Source: a virus. Taken from it: DNA of 45,773 nucleotides. This document shows, in pieces, positions 7,151-13,154 of this stretch. How positions within the stretch are numbered: position 1 is the stretch's first letter; each line of letters starts with the position of its first letter. Both the position numbers and the translations under genes were made by a program. Location of the stretch: positions 1-45,773 of IMG/VR virus record IMGVR_UViG_3300033145_000637. One strand, written 5' to 3'. Under the pieces are notes generated by a model. That model saw only the letters and a list, made by a program, of their open reading frames with translations. It did no database searches and was not told the DNA's origin.

Positions 7151-7438
7151 TTAGTTATCCACTCCTATAAAAAAAGGTTTTCGGAGCTTGTTCCATAGTA
7201 TCTCTACATCAGGATCAAGGAGTCTTTCGCCATACTTACAATCACAGTATCCGCACAATGTAAGACAGTTCCACATCTTACGTTCTTTTTCTGGGTAGTT
7301 GCGCCGGGTCCATATGTGACAAACCCTTAAGTTTTCTGTGCTAGGACATATCCGACAAGTGTAGTTGTCTCTTTTTTTAACTTTTTCTTTCAACTTGCGC
7401 CACCATCTATAGCGTGAAATTCTTGAACTTTTGCTCAT
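7151..7438 (-). CDS. HNH endonuclease
   Basis: This 95-residue protein shows the zinc-bound HNH layout: C28-R-I-C31 after a basic helix (LKEKVKKRDNYT), then V-C-H41-I, N57-C-L-T-L-C62 and C65. HNH nucleases in phages act as homing enzymes, packaging nucleases or recombination nucleases. Here it lies in the replication/recombination cluster, overlapping the winged-helix gene at 7435-7680 (ATGA), far from the terminase. The exact substrate cannot be told from sequence. Confidence 0.8.
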   Translation of the reverse strand: MSKSSRISRYRWWRKLKEKVKKRDNYTCRICPSTENLRVCHIWTRRNYPEKERKMWNCLTLCGYCDCKYGERLLDPDVEILWNKLRKPFFIGVDN

Positions 7439-7680
7439 AGCAAGCTTACTTGTTTTAGTTCTTTTTTAATCCGGTATGATTTGAAGCCATATTCGTCTTT
7501 AAATGGGCTCGGCTCTATGTTGTGTCCTCCTTCTTGTAAACCAGAAATCCTAGAGTGGTATTGGCTTATCATCATTGTGGTATTAAAGTAGCGACCATTT
7601 ACCCATTCACCATTGGCGTTTTGCAACACTTCTAAAATTCTCTGCTCTTGTGTTGGTTTTTTTATGTATCCTACATCCAT
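7435..7680 (-). CDS. Winged-helix DNA-binding protein
   Basis: The protein (81 residues from the ATG at 7680) carries TQEQRILEVLQNANGEWV, a turn, and ISQYHSRISGLQEGGHNI. This is the pattern of the small winged-helix domains found in many phage proteins, which often regulate transcription or accompany nucleases. A GTG at 7695 would add five residues. I prefer the ATG because it follows the upstream TGA after one base. The C-terminus is basic. Confidence 0.6.
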   Translation of the reverse strand: MDVGYIKKPTQEQRILEVLQNANGEWVNGRYFNTTMMISQYHSRISGLQEGGHNIEPSPFKDEYGFKSYRIKKELKQVSLL

Positions 7681-7681
7681 G

Positions 7682-7918
7682 TCAACATTTTTCACAATAA
7701 TAATCTACACAAAATTGAGGGCGATTTTCGTAATCATTACATCGTGCTTTCCCTCTACTGTTGAATCTCAAGTGTGGGCAGTCTGGATTTTTGAACATTA
7801 ACATAGGTCTCTTGAAAAAAATAATTGCGTAGTACGCCAACTTAAACTTGAGGGAACTATCCTGTAGTAAGGTTTTTGTCTTACAACACCTGCCACATCT
7901 TTTGCATTTTTTTTCCAT
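7682..7918 (-). CDS. CxxCxxCC (YkgJ-type) metal-binding protein
   Basis: This 78-residue protein begins MEKKCKRCGRCCKTK and later has CPHLRF, ARCNDYENRPQFC and DYYC. The CxxCxxCC cluster plus C-x-x-Y-x-x-R-P-x-x-C-x-x-Y-x-C is the signature of the YkgJ/UPF0153 putative zinc- or iron-chelating family, whose function is unknown. The gene follows a 161-base gap that holds a hairpin and a perfect -10 box. Confidence 0.7.
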   Translation of the reverse strand: MEKKCKRCGRCCKTKTLLQDSSLKFKLAYYAIIFFKRPMLMFKNPDCPHLRFNSRGKARCNDYENRPQFCVDYYCEKC

Positions 7919-7934
7919 AATAATTTTCTAATCA

Positions 7935-7997
7935 CTACCCAATACCTACCGACCAAAACAAATTGACCTTTTATTTTGTAGACGTGGTATTGGGTAG
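7935..7997. repeat. 12-bp perfect inverted repeat in the YkgJ-type gene leader
   Basis: CTACCCAATACC (7935-7946) is exactly complementary to GGTATTGGGTAG (7986-7997). The 39-base loop contains further partial complementarity (CAAAA...TTTTG), so the leader RNA could form a long hairpin. Both arms carry an extra TACC copy on one side, giving alternative registers. It may act as an mRNA structure or as an operator. Confidence 0.5.
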
Positions 7998-8048
7998 GTA
8001 TCAAAAAACTATCTACAGCTCACTCAGAGAATTATTAGGTGAAAAATA

Positions 8049-8054
8049 ATTATA
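8049..8054 (-). promoter_or_regulatory. -10 box upstream of the YkgJ-type gene
   Basis: A consensus TATAAT lies on the minus strand, about 130 bases upstream of the ATG at 7918. No clear -35 is found 17 bases further up. The resulting transcript would begin near 8042 and carry the inverted repeat at 7935-7997 in its leader. Confidence 0.35.
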
Positions 8055-8079
8055 AGACCAAGTAAGCTGAAAAAATTTG

Positions 8080-8319
8080 TTAGACTTCTTCCGTTTCTTC
8101 CTCGTCCTCTTCTTCCTCGCCATCTTCTTCGGTTTCTTTCAACTCTTCATCGGTTGGCTCTGCCTCGCTGTCGCCCTGTGTGGCTTCTTCTTCATCACTC
8201 TCGTCCTTTGCCTCCTCTTCGGTATTTTCTTCGTCTACAGGGTCAGTTCCACCACCAGTAGTAGATTCCTCCTCCTTCTCCTTAACCTCTTCGTCAGTTG
8301 TCTTTGATTCTTCGTACAT
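8080..8319 (-). CDS. Extremely acidic small protein, possible DNA mimic
   Basis: In this 79-residue protein 42 residues are Asp or Glu and only five are Lys. There are no aromatic residues beyond Tyr2 and no hydrophobic core. Such composition suggests an intrinsically disordered acidic protein. Known phage roles for very acidic small proteins include DNA mimicry against restriction or other DNA-binding defences, and histone-like or chaperone interactions. It lies just before the PD-(D/E)XK nuclease and annealing-protein genes in the early region. The function is inference from composition only. Confidence 0.55.
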   Translation of the reverse strand: MYEESKTTDEEVKEKEEESTTGGGTDPVDEENTEEEAKDESDEEEATQGDSEAEPTDEELKETEEDGEEEEDEEETEEV

Positions 8320-8354
8320 GATAATTTTAGAATTAAGATTTATAATGGTACGAC

Positions 8355-9008
8355 CTATTTTTCCCAGATGCCAAGCGAAATTTTCTTGGCAACTTCAACA
8401 ATCAAAGAACCTACGTGATCAAGGTCATCTTGGTTTCTCTTGGTTTCAATAACTTTGACCTTGCCAGTTCTATCATTGACCGACTGCAATACAATCCTCT
8501 TGGGCATTTTCCCGAACTTAAGGAGTAGTCCCATGGTGTAAAAACTCAACTGCAAATCTTCATCAACCATTTCCTGTGAGCGTGTCACTCCGAACTTGTT
8601 TTCAAGCAGTAGTCCTTTTTTTTCATCATAGCCATCCAGTTTAATGAGCAAAGGGATTCCGTTGTATTTTATACCCTTGTATGTATTCTCACAATTAACC
8701 GGAGCCATTCGGATGAGGTTGGGCTGTGATAGCGCATTGGAGATGATACGCTCCTTGTCTGATGTAAAGTTTTCTTTTTTCAGTTTCTTTTTCCAATTAA
8801 TGCGTGGATCATACCATGCATCTTGGAATATAGAGCCGAGTCTTATTTTCTCCCAACGTGGAATATCATCCTCCCTTAACTCTTTCATGAAATCCTTGCC
8901 CATAAAGTAGTGTAGATAATACTCAGCAGGGTCCCAAAGATATTGGTTCATTGCAGAAAAAGATAAATATCCACGTGGAAGTTTTAACTCAAAGTCTAGT
9001 TTGTTCAT
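8355..9008 (-). CDS. PD-(D/E)XK exonuclease (RecB/Cas4-like)
   Basis: This 217-residue protein opens with SFSAMNQYLWDPAEYYLHYF, the usual S-x-S-x-x-x-x-Y helix of RecB-family nucleases. It carries the catalytic pattern D125 (KLDGYD), E136-N-K138 and a Q-L-S-F-Y-T-M helix. It probably resects DNA to give single strands for the adjacent annealing protein and RecA. The start overlaps the small gene at 9005-9139 (ATGA). Confidence 0.82.
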   Translation of the reverse strand: MNKLDFELKLPRGYLSFSAMNQYLWDPAEYYLHYFMGKDFMKELREDDIPRWEKIRLGSIFQDAWYDPRINWKKKLKKENFTSDKERIISNALSQPNLIRMAPVNCENTYKGIKYNGIPLLIKLDGYDEKKGLLLENKFGVTRSQEMVDEDLQLSFYTMGLLLKFGKMPKRIVLQSVNDRTGKVKVIETKRNQDDLDHVGSLIVEVAKKISLGIWEK

Positions 9009-9139
9009 TGTTCAAATTTATCCATTCTTAAATTCCACGACACTCTATATCCATCACCATCTAAAATTCCACCAGTACAACCGTCTTTTATTTGTTTAGC
9101 AATTTGTTCTAAATCTAAGTCAGTGATTTCTTCATCCAT
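9005..9139 (-). CDS. Small phage protein (44 aa)
   Basis: The frame from the ATG at 9139 encodes MDEEITDLDLEQIAKQIKDG, then CTGGILDGDGYRVSWNLRM, and ends in a TGA overlapping the nuclease ATG. The I-x-x-x-I-x-x-G-x-T-x-G ... W-x-L pattern resembles short acidic proteins common in phage recombination clusters. No function is known to me. The overlap and the pattern support it as real. Confidence 0.6.
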   Translation of the reverse strand: MDEEITDLDLEQIAKQIKDGCTGGILDGDGYRVSWNLRMDKFEQ

Positions 9140-9151
9140 GTTATACTCTGT

Positions 9152-9952
9152 TTATTTTAGCTCCTTAGTTCTTTTCAACATTAGATCGACCAATGTTTGT
9201 TTTTGAGTGTCGCTGAAACCAAGTTCGTCAATACGCTTCTTGTACCCTTGTAGGGTTTTAACATCAACGGCACCTTCAATAGCTCCCCTTGCCATCTTGA
9301 ATTTTTCAGCGAGAGTAGTAGGCTTGGCTTCTGTTTGTATTGTCGGCAAGTTGTCCCTTGGATTCTTCTTGACATTCATTTCTTCGGCTGTAACTGAAGC
9401 GGCGCTGATGGCTTGAGATGCGACTTCACCATCTACTTCACCCTTGCCATGCATCTTGGCCACGTTCTCCAATAGTTCTTTGTGAATCCTTAATCCATAA
9501 GCGTGCCGGATGCATCTGTTCTCTCCGCGAGTCTGAGCCAAGTGATTCTGATAACCTTTAAGTGTTCCCATTTTCATTGATGCCGGAGATGCTTCGCCTA
9601 AAATCCAAGGAGTTAAAGGTTTGCCGTCTTTCTTGAGTAATCGTACCTTACAGATTGCCTTGTCGTCATCTGTTTCAGAAATTTTAAACCAATCATACTC
9701 AAAAGTAGCTTCCTTGTGATACTGCTCAAGCTTGTCTTTGAGTCCCATATTGTTTATGTAAGGTAGACCTCCGAGAAAATTTGCACCGAACGGAGTGATA
9801 TTGATAGCTTTTGCCACAACCATCAGTGAGTTCTTTTTTACTTGGTCTTTCTCGCTTCCGTATGTTCCAAACAAATCAGCTCCTCCTGCCCAGAGCAAAT
9901 CTTTTTTAGACTTCTTTGTTGTTAACACTTTTGTTGGTTTTTTGTTTGCCAT
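9152..9952 (-). CDS. Putative single-strand annealing / recombination protein
   Basis: This 266-residue protein has a conserved-looking core: AINITPFGANFLGGLPYI, FEYDWFKISE, an ICKVRLL strand, PWILGEASP, and QNHLAQTRGENRCIRHAYG. The last helix resembles the A-x-T-R-A-x-x-R-A-x-R-x-A-x-G helix of Rad52/ERF-type annealing proteins. A basic Lys-rich N-terminus and an Ala/Glu-rich C-terminal tail flank the core. It lies one gene from a RecB-like exonuclease, the classic exonuclease-plus-annealing-protein arrangement. RecA is also present, so the phage would have both routes. Other single-stranded DNA binding roles remain possible. Confidence 0.5.
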   Translation of the reverse strand: MANKKPTKVLTTKKSKKDLLWAGGADLFGTYGSEKDQVKKNSLMVVAKAINITPFGANFLGGLPYINNMGLKDKLEQYHKEATFEYDWFKISETDDDKAICKVRLLKKDGKPLTPWILGEASPASMKMGTLKGYQNHLAQTRGENRCIRHAYGLRIHKELLENVAKMHGKGEVDGEVASQAISAASVTAEEMNVKKNPRDNLPTIQTEAKPTTLAEKFKMARGAIEGAVDVKTLQGYKKRIDELGFSDTQKQTLVDLMLKRTKELK

Positions 9953-10296
9953 TATTTAATAAATTTAATTGTAATATGATTACACGTTCTTTCTGTGTTA
10001 TAACCATAGTCAGAACAGTATGTATCAAACTCTGTTCCAATTTCCTTTAATGCCAAAACAGACATCTTTTCAACTTTTTCTCTGGTAACTACACAAACAC
10101 CCTTGCAAGATGCACATTTATCTAAAGTCCACCCCTTACACCGACAATCTTTTGGCTTCTGAATTTTAACTTTAATAGTAATCCAATGCGATGCTGTGCC
10201 GGTACTCTTTGTAACAGAAACATTCTTATAACCATACACATCAGACAGCGCCTTTCGAATTGCTTTTGTTTTTTCAGATGTTTTAATATATGTCAT
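9952..10296 (-). CDS. LPD29-like domain protein with zinc-knuckle insert
   Basis: The N-terminus (KTSEKTKAIRKALSDVYGYKNVSV, then S-x-W-I-T-I-K-V) resembles the LPD29-like domain of phage and conjugative-element proteins. A cysteine-rich insert, CRCKGWTLDKC followed by CASCKGVC, could bind zinc. The C-terminal part has D-Y-G-Y-N and I-T-I-K-F strands as in that family. The role of the domain is uncertain; antirestriction and polyvalent-protein contexts are known. The stop overlaps the next ATG by one base. Confidence 0.5.
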   Translation of the reverse strand: MTYIKTSEKTKAIRKALSDVYGYKNVSVTKSTGTASHWITIKVKIQKPKDCRCKGWTLDKCASCKGVCVVTREKVEKMSVLALKEIGTEFDTYCSDYGYNTERTCNHITIKFIK

Positions 10297-10302
10297 GATT
10301 AC

Positions 10303-10545
10303 TTAAACGTTTTTTTTTTCTGCTAAATGTTTAGGGCAAAGCTCGGGTTCGTTTTCTTTGCACTGGTCGCATTCTTTCTCATCTGATACTTCTAGCCTAA
10401 AAAACGATATTAGCTCCTTACCTAACTCCTTAACGCCAGCGTTGTAAGCTTCGACCTGTTCTGTGGTCAGCAGTCCAACCTTGTTGGATATTTTATCCAT
10501 GAGAGTGTTGGCTGTTTCTTTTATTAATTTTTCAGTTATCTCCAT
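10303..10545 (-). CDS. Small hypothetical protein with Cys/His motif
   Basis: The protein (80 residues from the ATG at 10545, MEITEKLIKETANTLMDKI) is helical, with a C-terminal C-D-Q-C-x(7)-C-P-K-H cluster that could bind zinc. A TTG at 10551 is a less likely start. The start overlaps the end of the upstream gene by 14 bases. No family is recognised. Confidence 0.5.
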   Translation of the reverse strand: MEITEKLIKETANTLMDKISNKVGLLTTEQVEAYNAGVKELGKELISFFRLEVSDEKECDQCKENEPELCPKHLAEKKNV

Positions 10546-10942
10546 GTTCAATTTTTATTGAATTACCCATTAATAATTTCTCGTATGCTTGGATTTTGCC
10601 AGACAAACGAGCGTCTACTGTTTCATCTTTGACTATCACTTCTTTTTCAACTATTTTCTCAACCTCAATGATTTTTCTGCTTTCAATCATAACACCTGCA
10701 TCAACGTCGTCATTCAAACAATTAAGAAAATCAAGAAGTTCATTGACATCTTTTAAATTTTTGGAGTTATTAATATAAAACTTCCCCATATCATCTCCAC
10801 CATGAATCATTAAGAAAGCAGAGAATCCATCTTTATTCGCAGTAACTGTATCATCTTCGTCTACAGTAAATTTTATATCATTTTTTGACACCCAATCACC
10901 CTTACTTTTTTTAATTTCGTCTAATATATCTTGTCTAGTCAT
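10532..10942 (-). CDS. Hypothetical protein with C-terminal coiled coil
   Basis: This 136-residue acidic protein starts MTRQDILDEIKKSKGDWVSKND and has a mixed alpha/beta first half. A heptad-like segment follows (IIEVEKIVEKEVIVKDETVD) that should form a coiled coil. There is no catalytic motif. It is flanked by overlapping genes on both sides, so it belongs to the early operon. Confidence 0.5.
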   Translation of the reverse strand: MTRQDILDEIKKSKGDWVSKNDIKFTVDEDDTVTANKDGFSAFLMIHGGDDMGKFYINNSKNLKDVNELLDFLNCLNDDVDAGVMIESRKIIEVEKIVEKEVIVKDETVDARLSGKIQAYEKLLMGNSIKIEHGDN

Positions 10943-11351
10943 GTTTAATTGGTACGATTGCGGCGCGCATAGATAACTTCTTTTCTTTGAACGCCTTAGC
11001 TTTTAATTCCCGGCTAATTTTGCCGTCTACGACTAGCTTATCAAATCTGTTGCGGTCGACATCCACAACAAAAGCCTTCTCCTCTAAAATAGAGAGTTCG
11101 TCTTTGGAAGCGTGTTTTTTGATTAGCTTTAAGTCGTAATACCTTTTGTAAGGCTGATCCACACGAATAAAGAAATCCTCGGTCTTAGCCTTGAGAACAT
11201 CTTCGGGTGTAGATTCTTTTGCGAGATTTTTTAAATCAATCTCGGCTTGTGCGACTTCTTCTTCAAAAGCGCTGATGCCATGCTTATCCTTAAGCTGTAC
11301 CAACTTCTGTTTCAAAGTCACATACTCAGAGAGTAGTTTTTTTAACTTCAT
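10935..11351 (-). CDS. Hypothetical early protein with helical N-terminus
   Basis: This 138-residue, mostly charged and helical protein begins MKLKKLLSEYVTLKQKLVQL. No domain is recognised. It is the first gene after the long untranslated region and has the clearest Shine-Dalgarno of the early block (GGGAG at 11365-11361, nine bases before the ATG). The H-type pseudoknot at 11369-11426 ends four bases upstream of that site, so its translation is probably regulated by RNA structure. Confidence 0.55.
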   Translation of the reverse strand: MKLKKLLSEYVTLKQKLVQLKDKHGISAFEEEVAQAEIDLKNLAKESTPEDVLKAKTEDFFIRVDQPYKRYYDLKLIKKHASKDELSILEEKAFVVDVDRNRFDKLVVDGKISRELKAKAFKEKKLSMRAAIVPIKHD

Positions 11352-11368
11352 TTGCTTCTTCTCCCATT

Positions 11369-11426
11369 TGTACCACCCCGGCCCCTTATGAGTGGCGAGG
11401 TGGAATGGTACAGATAGGCATAAGGG
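11369..11426 (-). promoter_or_regulatory. H-type pseudoknot next to the Shine-Dalgarno (riboswitch-like)
   Basis: In the minus-strand RNA, 11426-11419 pairs with 11390-11383 (8 bp, perfect) and 11412-11406 pairs with 11375-11369 (7 bp, perfect). The two stems interleave, with loops of 6, 15 and 7 bases, lengths that fit a real pseudoknot. A competing 5-bp hairpin, CCACC (11403-11399) with GGTGG (11377-11373), would break the second stem. The Shine-Dalgarno GGGAG of the 11351 gene follows after three bases. This looks like a translational switch. I do not recognise a known riboswitch class. Confidence 0.6.
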
Positions 11427-11456
11427 TTAATTAATAAACTAATAATTTTCAACCTA

Positions 11457-12026
11457 TGATAGTTCTCTAAAATCTGGGTAGAGCGAGGATTTGCGCGTTA
11501 GCGTACATTTTATTATTAAACAACTCAACCTATAGTTCATTCTACTTTCTTACCTAAATGACCTCTGGTTAGCTCGCCACAGTCCACTTAGTTTGGTTTG
11601 ATTTTCAAACCTCTCACACTACTTGCGCTAGGCGTGAGCCAGTTAGCTAGACAGTGAGATTTTCAAATTATCTATAAATTAGAGCCACTTCCCGTACCAT
11701 TAATCCACTCAGGGATTACCCCATACAGATTTAAGGTTAAACCAATCAATCAGACCATCCAACTTGAACAGTCCAACTCGCTACTCTCTATCGTCACCCA
11801 GACACTGTCAATATCTTGAGTTATTGTCGAAAGCTTTCACTCTGCGTACTTAGCGGTCGCCAAACCTACCAAGTACATCTTGCAAATCATGGCGGTAAAT
11901 AAAATGAGTCACCTCGCAACACTATGTTTGAACTATCATAGTATGGGGGAGATTCGTATTGTAGCGGTCTCCCTTCATGCGTGTACCTTTTTCGCCACCT
12001 ACCCAGATTTTAAAGAACTACCAACC
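11457..12026 (-). ncRNA. Large structured RNA candidate (about 570 nt)
   Basis: The ends pair in an uninterrupted 26-bp helix: 12023-11998 with 11457-11482, 23 Watson-Crick pairs plus three G-U pairs. Inside are several local helices: 11973-11968/11952-11947 (6 bp), 11944-11937/11926-11919 (8 bp), 11877-11868/11854-11845 (about 10 bp with wobbles), 11718-11713/11706-11701 (6 bp), 11638-11632/11619-11613 (7 bp with one wobble) and 11611-11606/11600-11595 (6 bp, loop AAAAT). No frame of useful length exists on either strand. A promoter ends seven bases before the closing helix. Size, closing helix and phage location recall ROOL and GOLLD RNAs, but I cannot test membership. Confidence 0.6.
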
Positions 12027-12032
12027 TAATTC

Positions 12033-12061
12033 ACATTAACATAAAAGTTACTAAAAGTCAA
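12033..12061 (-). promoter_or_regulatory. Promoter for the large structured RNA
   Basis: TTGACT (12061-12056; 5 of 6 consensus) is followed after 17 bases by TAATGT (12038-12033), preceded by TG at 12041-12040 as in an extended -10. The predicted start near 12026 falls three bases before the closing helix. The -35 overlaps the TGA stop of the gene at 12058-12360. Confidence 0.5.
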
Positions 12062-12360
12062 AAGTTATCCACAGGACACCAGAACCCTACCAAAATTTTT
12101 GAATCCCACTCGAGGAACATCTCACTCACACCACACAATCCATCTCTGTTGCTGTCCGTAATAAAAACACCACCAGGAAATGGTGGGTATGGCATGTATC
12201 CAATGTGTGGGGTTCCTGAAAAGTTCATGATCACAGCACAGCCCTTTGCAGGTCTAGCATTGTTATCTAAGTCAAAAGGTGTCCTTATAATAGGTAGTGA
12301 TGGGATTTTTTCACGAACATACTCTACACATTGAGGTGTGCAGAGTTGTATTTCGCACAT
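12058..12360 (-). CDS. CHAP/NlpC-like small cysteine-peptidase-fold protein
   Basis: This 100-residue protein has CVEYVREKIP near the N-terminus, PAKGCAVIMN, and GTPHIGYM. The spacing of Cys11, the G-C-A-V-I-M strand and His52 follows a CHAP/NlpC-P60 domain. It lies directly after the holin, so a lysis role is likely, although the domain is very short. The frame continues 20 codons upstream of the ATG at 12360 as a hydrophobic stretch (WLLGLILPIVIPIS), like a signal peptide, with no ATG, GTG or TTG before a TAA at 12423-12421. The real start may be an unusual codon, or the ATG may be correct and the stretch coincidental. Confidence 0.5.
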   Translation of the reverse strand: MCEIQLCTPQCVEYVREKIPSLPIIRTPFDLDNNARPAKGCAVIMNFSGTPHIGYMPYPPFPGGVFITDSNRDGLCGVSEMFLEWDSKILVGFWCPVDNF

Positions 12361-12424
12361 CGGGCTTATAGGAATTACTATCGGTAATATTAAACCTAGT
12401 AGCCAAGTTGGAATGTTGAGTTAT

Positions 12425-12604
12425 TTACGCTTTCGGTTTTGCAACTATGCGACCATAAATGACGACAACCAAACCTACTAACTCAAAACTTAATTTGATT
12501 AGCTGTTCCCATTCGTCAGGTGCTATATAGTTAGACAAACCAAAAGCACCAATCAAGAGAACACCTAACCCAACGAATGTCTTTTTACCCTCTAAAAACT
12601 TCAT
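12425..12604 (-). CDS. Holin-like small membrane protein
   Basis: The frame from the ATG at 12604 gives 59 residues: a short polar start (MKFLEGKKT), a hydrophobic segment FVGLGVLLIGAFGL, a loop with D-E-W-E-Q, a second hydrophobic segment LVGLVVVIYG, and a basic end. The L-x-G-K-K-T start and two short membrane helices match a common class of phage holins. It lies between two cell-wall peptidase genes, as expected in a lysis cassette. A strong promoter (12611-12639) would start the transcript at or next to the ATG. Confidence 0.75.
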   Translation of the reverse strand: MKFLEGKKTFVGLGVLLIGAFGLSNYIAPDEWEQLIKLSFELVGLVVVIYGRIVAKPKA

Positions 12605-12610
12605 AACATT

Positions 12611-12639
12611 ATTATACTATTAAACTGATAAAATTTCAA
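12611..12639 (-). promoter_or_regulatory. Strong sigma70-like promoter before the holin gene
   Basis: TTGAAA (12639-12634) and TATAAT (12616-12611) are separated by exactly 17 bases. The predicted start is near 12604, the first base of the holin ATG, so the transcript would be leaderless or nearly so. The -35 overlaps the TGA stop of the upstream endolysin gene. Confidence 0.65.
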
Positions 12640-13154
12640 CCTATATATTTATAAAACTCTACTGAAAGTCTTTTGTATTTTGTTTTCCACATCCATACAT
12701 TGAAGTGTTCATCCCAGAGTGAATCATCGGAGTTATTGGACATTACCTTGTGATTGTCCGATACGATTCCGACATGTCCGATAGTGTTTCCATGAGTAGC
12801 AGAAATAATTATACATCCTCGTTCTGGTTCATTAATCTTTTTCCACCTAGGGTCTGAGTCTAATTCTGGTTTTAATCTGTAGGTTGACAGCCTCTCTTTC
12901 ATTTCTATGCCTGCCAACGAAAGGACAGCCGTTAGCGCCTCAACACAACCGTAGGTATTGTACTTGGCCGACATATCTTTACCCAAACAATTCTTGGCTG
13001 TTTTGTATATTATGTCGTTATAACTAAGCTTACTTTTTTCTTCTTCTATTTTGTCGCTCAAAAGAACAACGAATTGTTCACACAAAACAATCACTTTTTT
13101 GGTTAACTTTGCGATCGTCTTTTTTAGTTTTTTAATCTGTGATATTTTATCCAT
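12636..13154 (-). CDS. Endolysin, Cys/His peptidase (CHAP or NlpC/P60-like)
   Basis: This 172-residue protein has a basic helical N-terminus with a hydrophobic patch (KKVIVLCEQFVVLL, about 19-32) and a C-terminal domain. Cys70 (TYGCVEALTAVLSLAG) and His127 (ATHGNTIGHVGIVSD) fit the catalytic pair of CHAP or NlpC/P60-like peptidases, followed by VMSNNSDDSLWDEHF. It should cleave peptidoglycan peptides. The N-terminal patch could be a membrane anchor or a signal-arrest-release element. It overlaps the end of the M23 gene by 31 bases. Confidence 0.72.
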   Translation of the reverse strand: MDKISQIKKLKKTIAKLTKKVIVLCEQFVVLLSDKIEEEKSKLSYNDIIYKTAKNCLGKDMSAKYNTYGCVEALTAVLSLAGIEMKERLSTYRLKPELDSDPRWKKINEPERGCIIISATHGNTIGHVGIVSDNHKVMSNNSDDSLWDEHFNVWMWKTKYKRLSVEFYKYIG

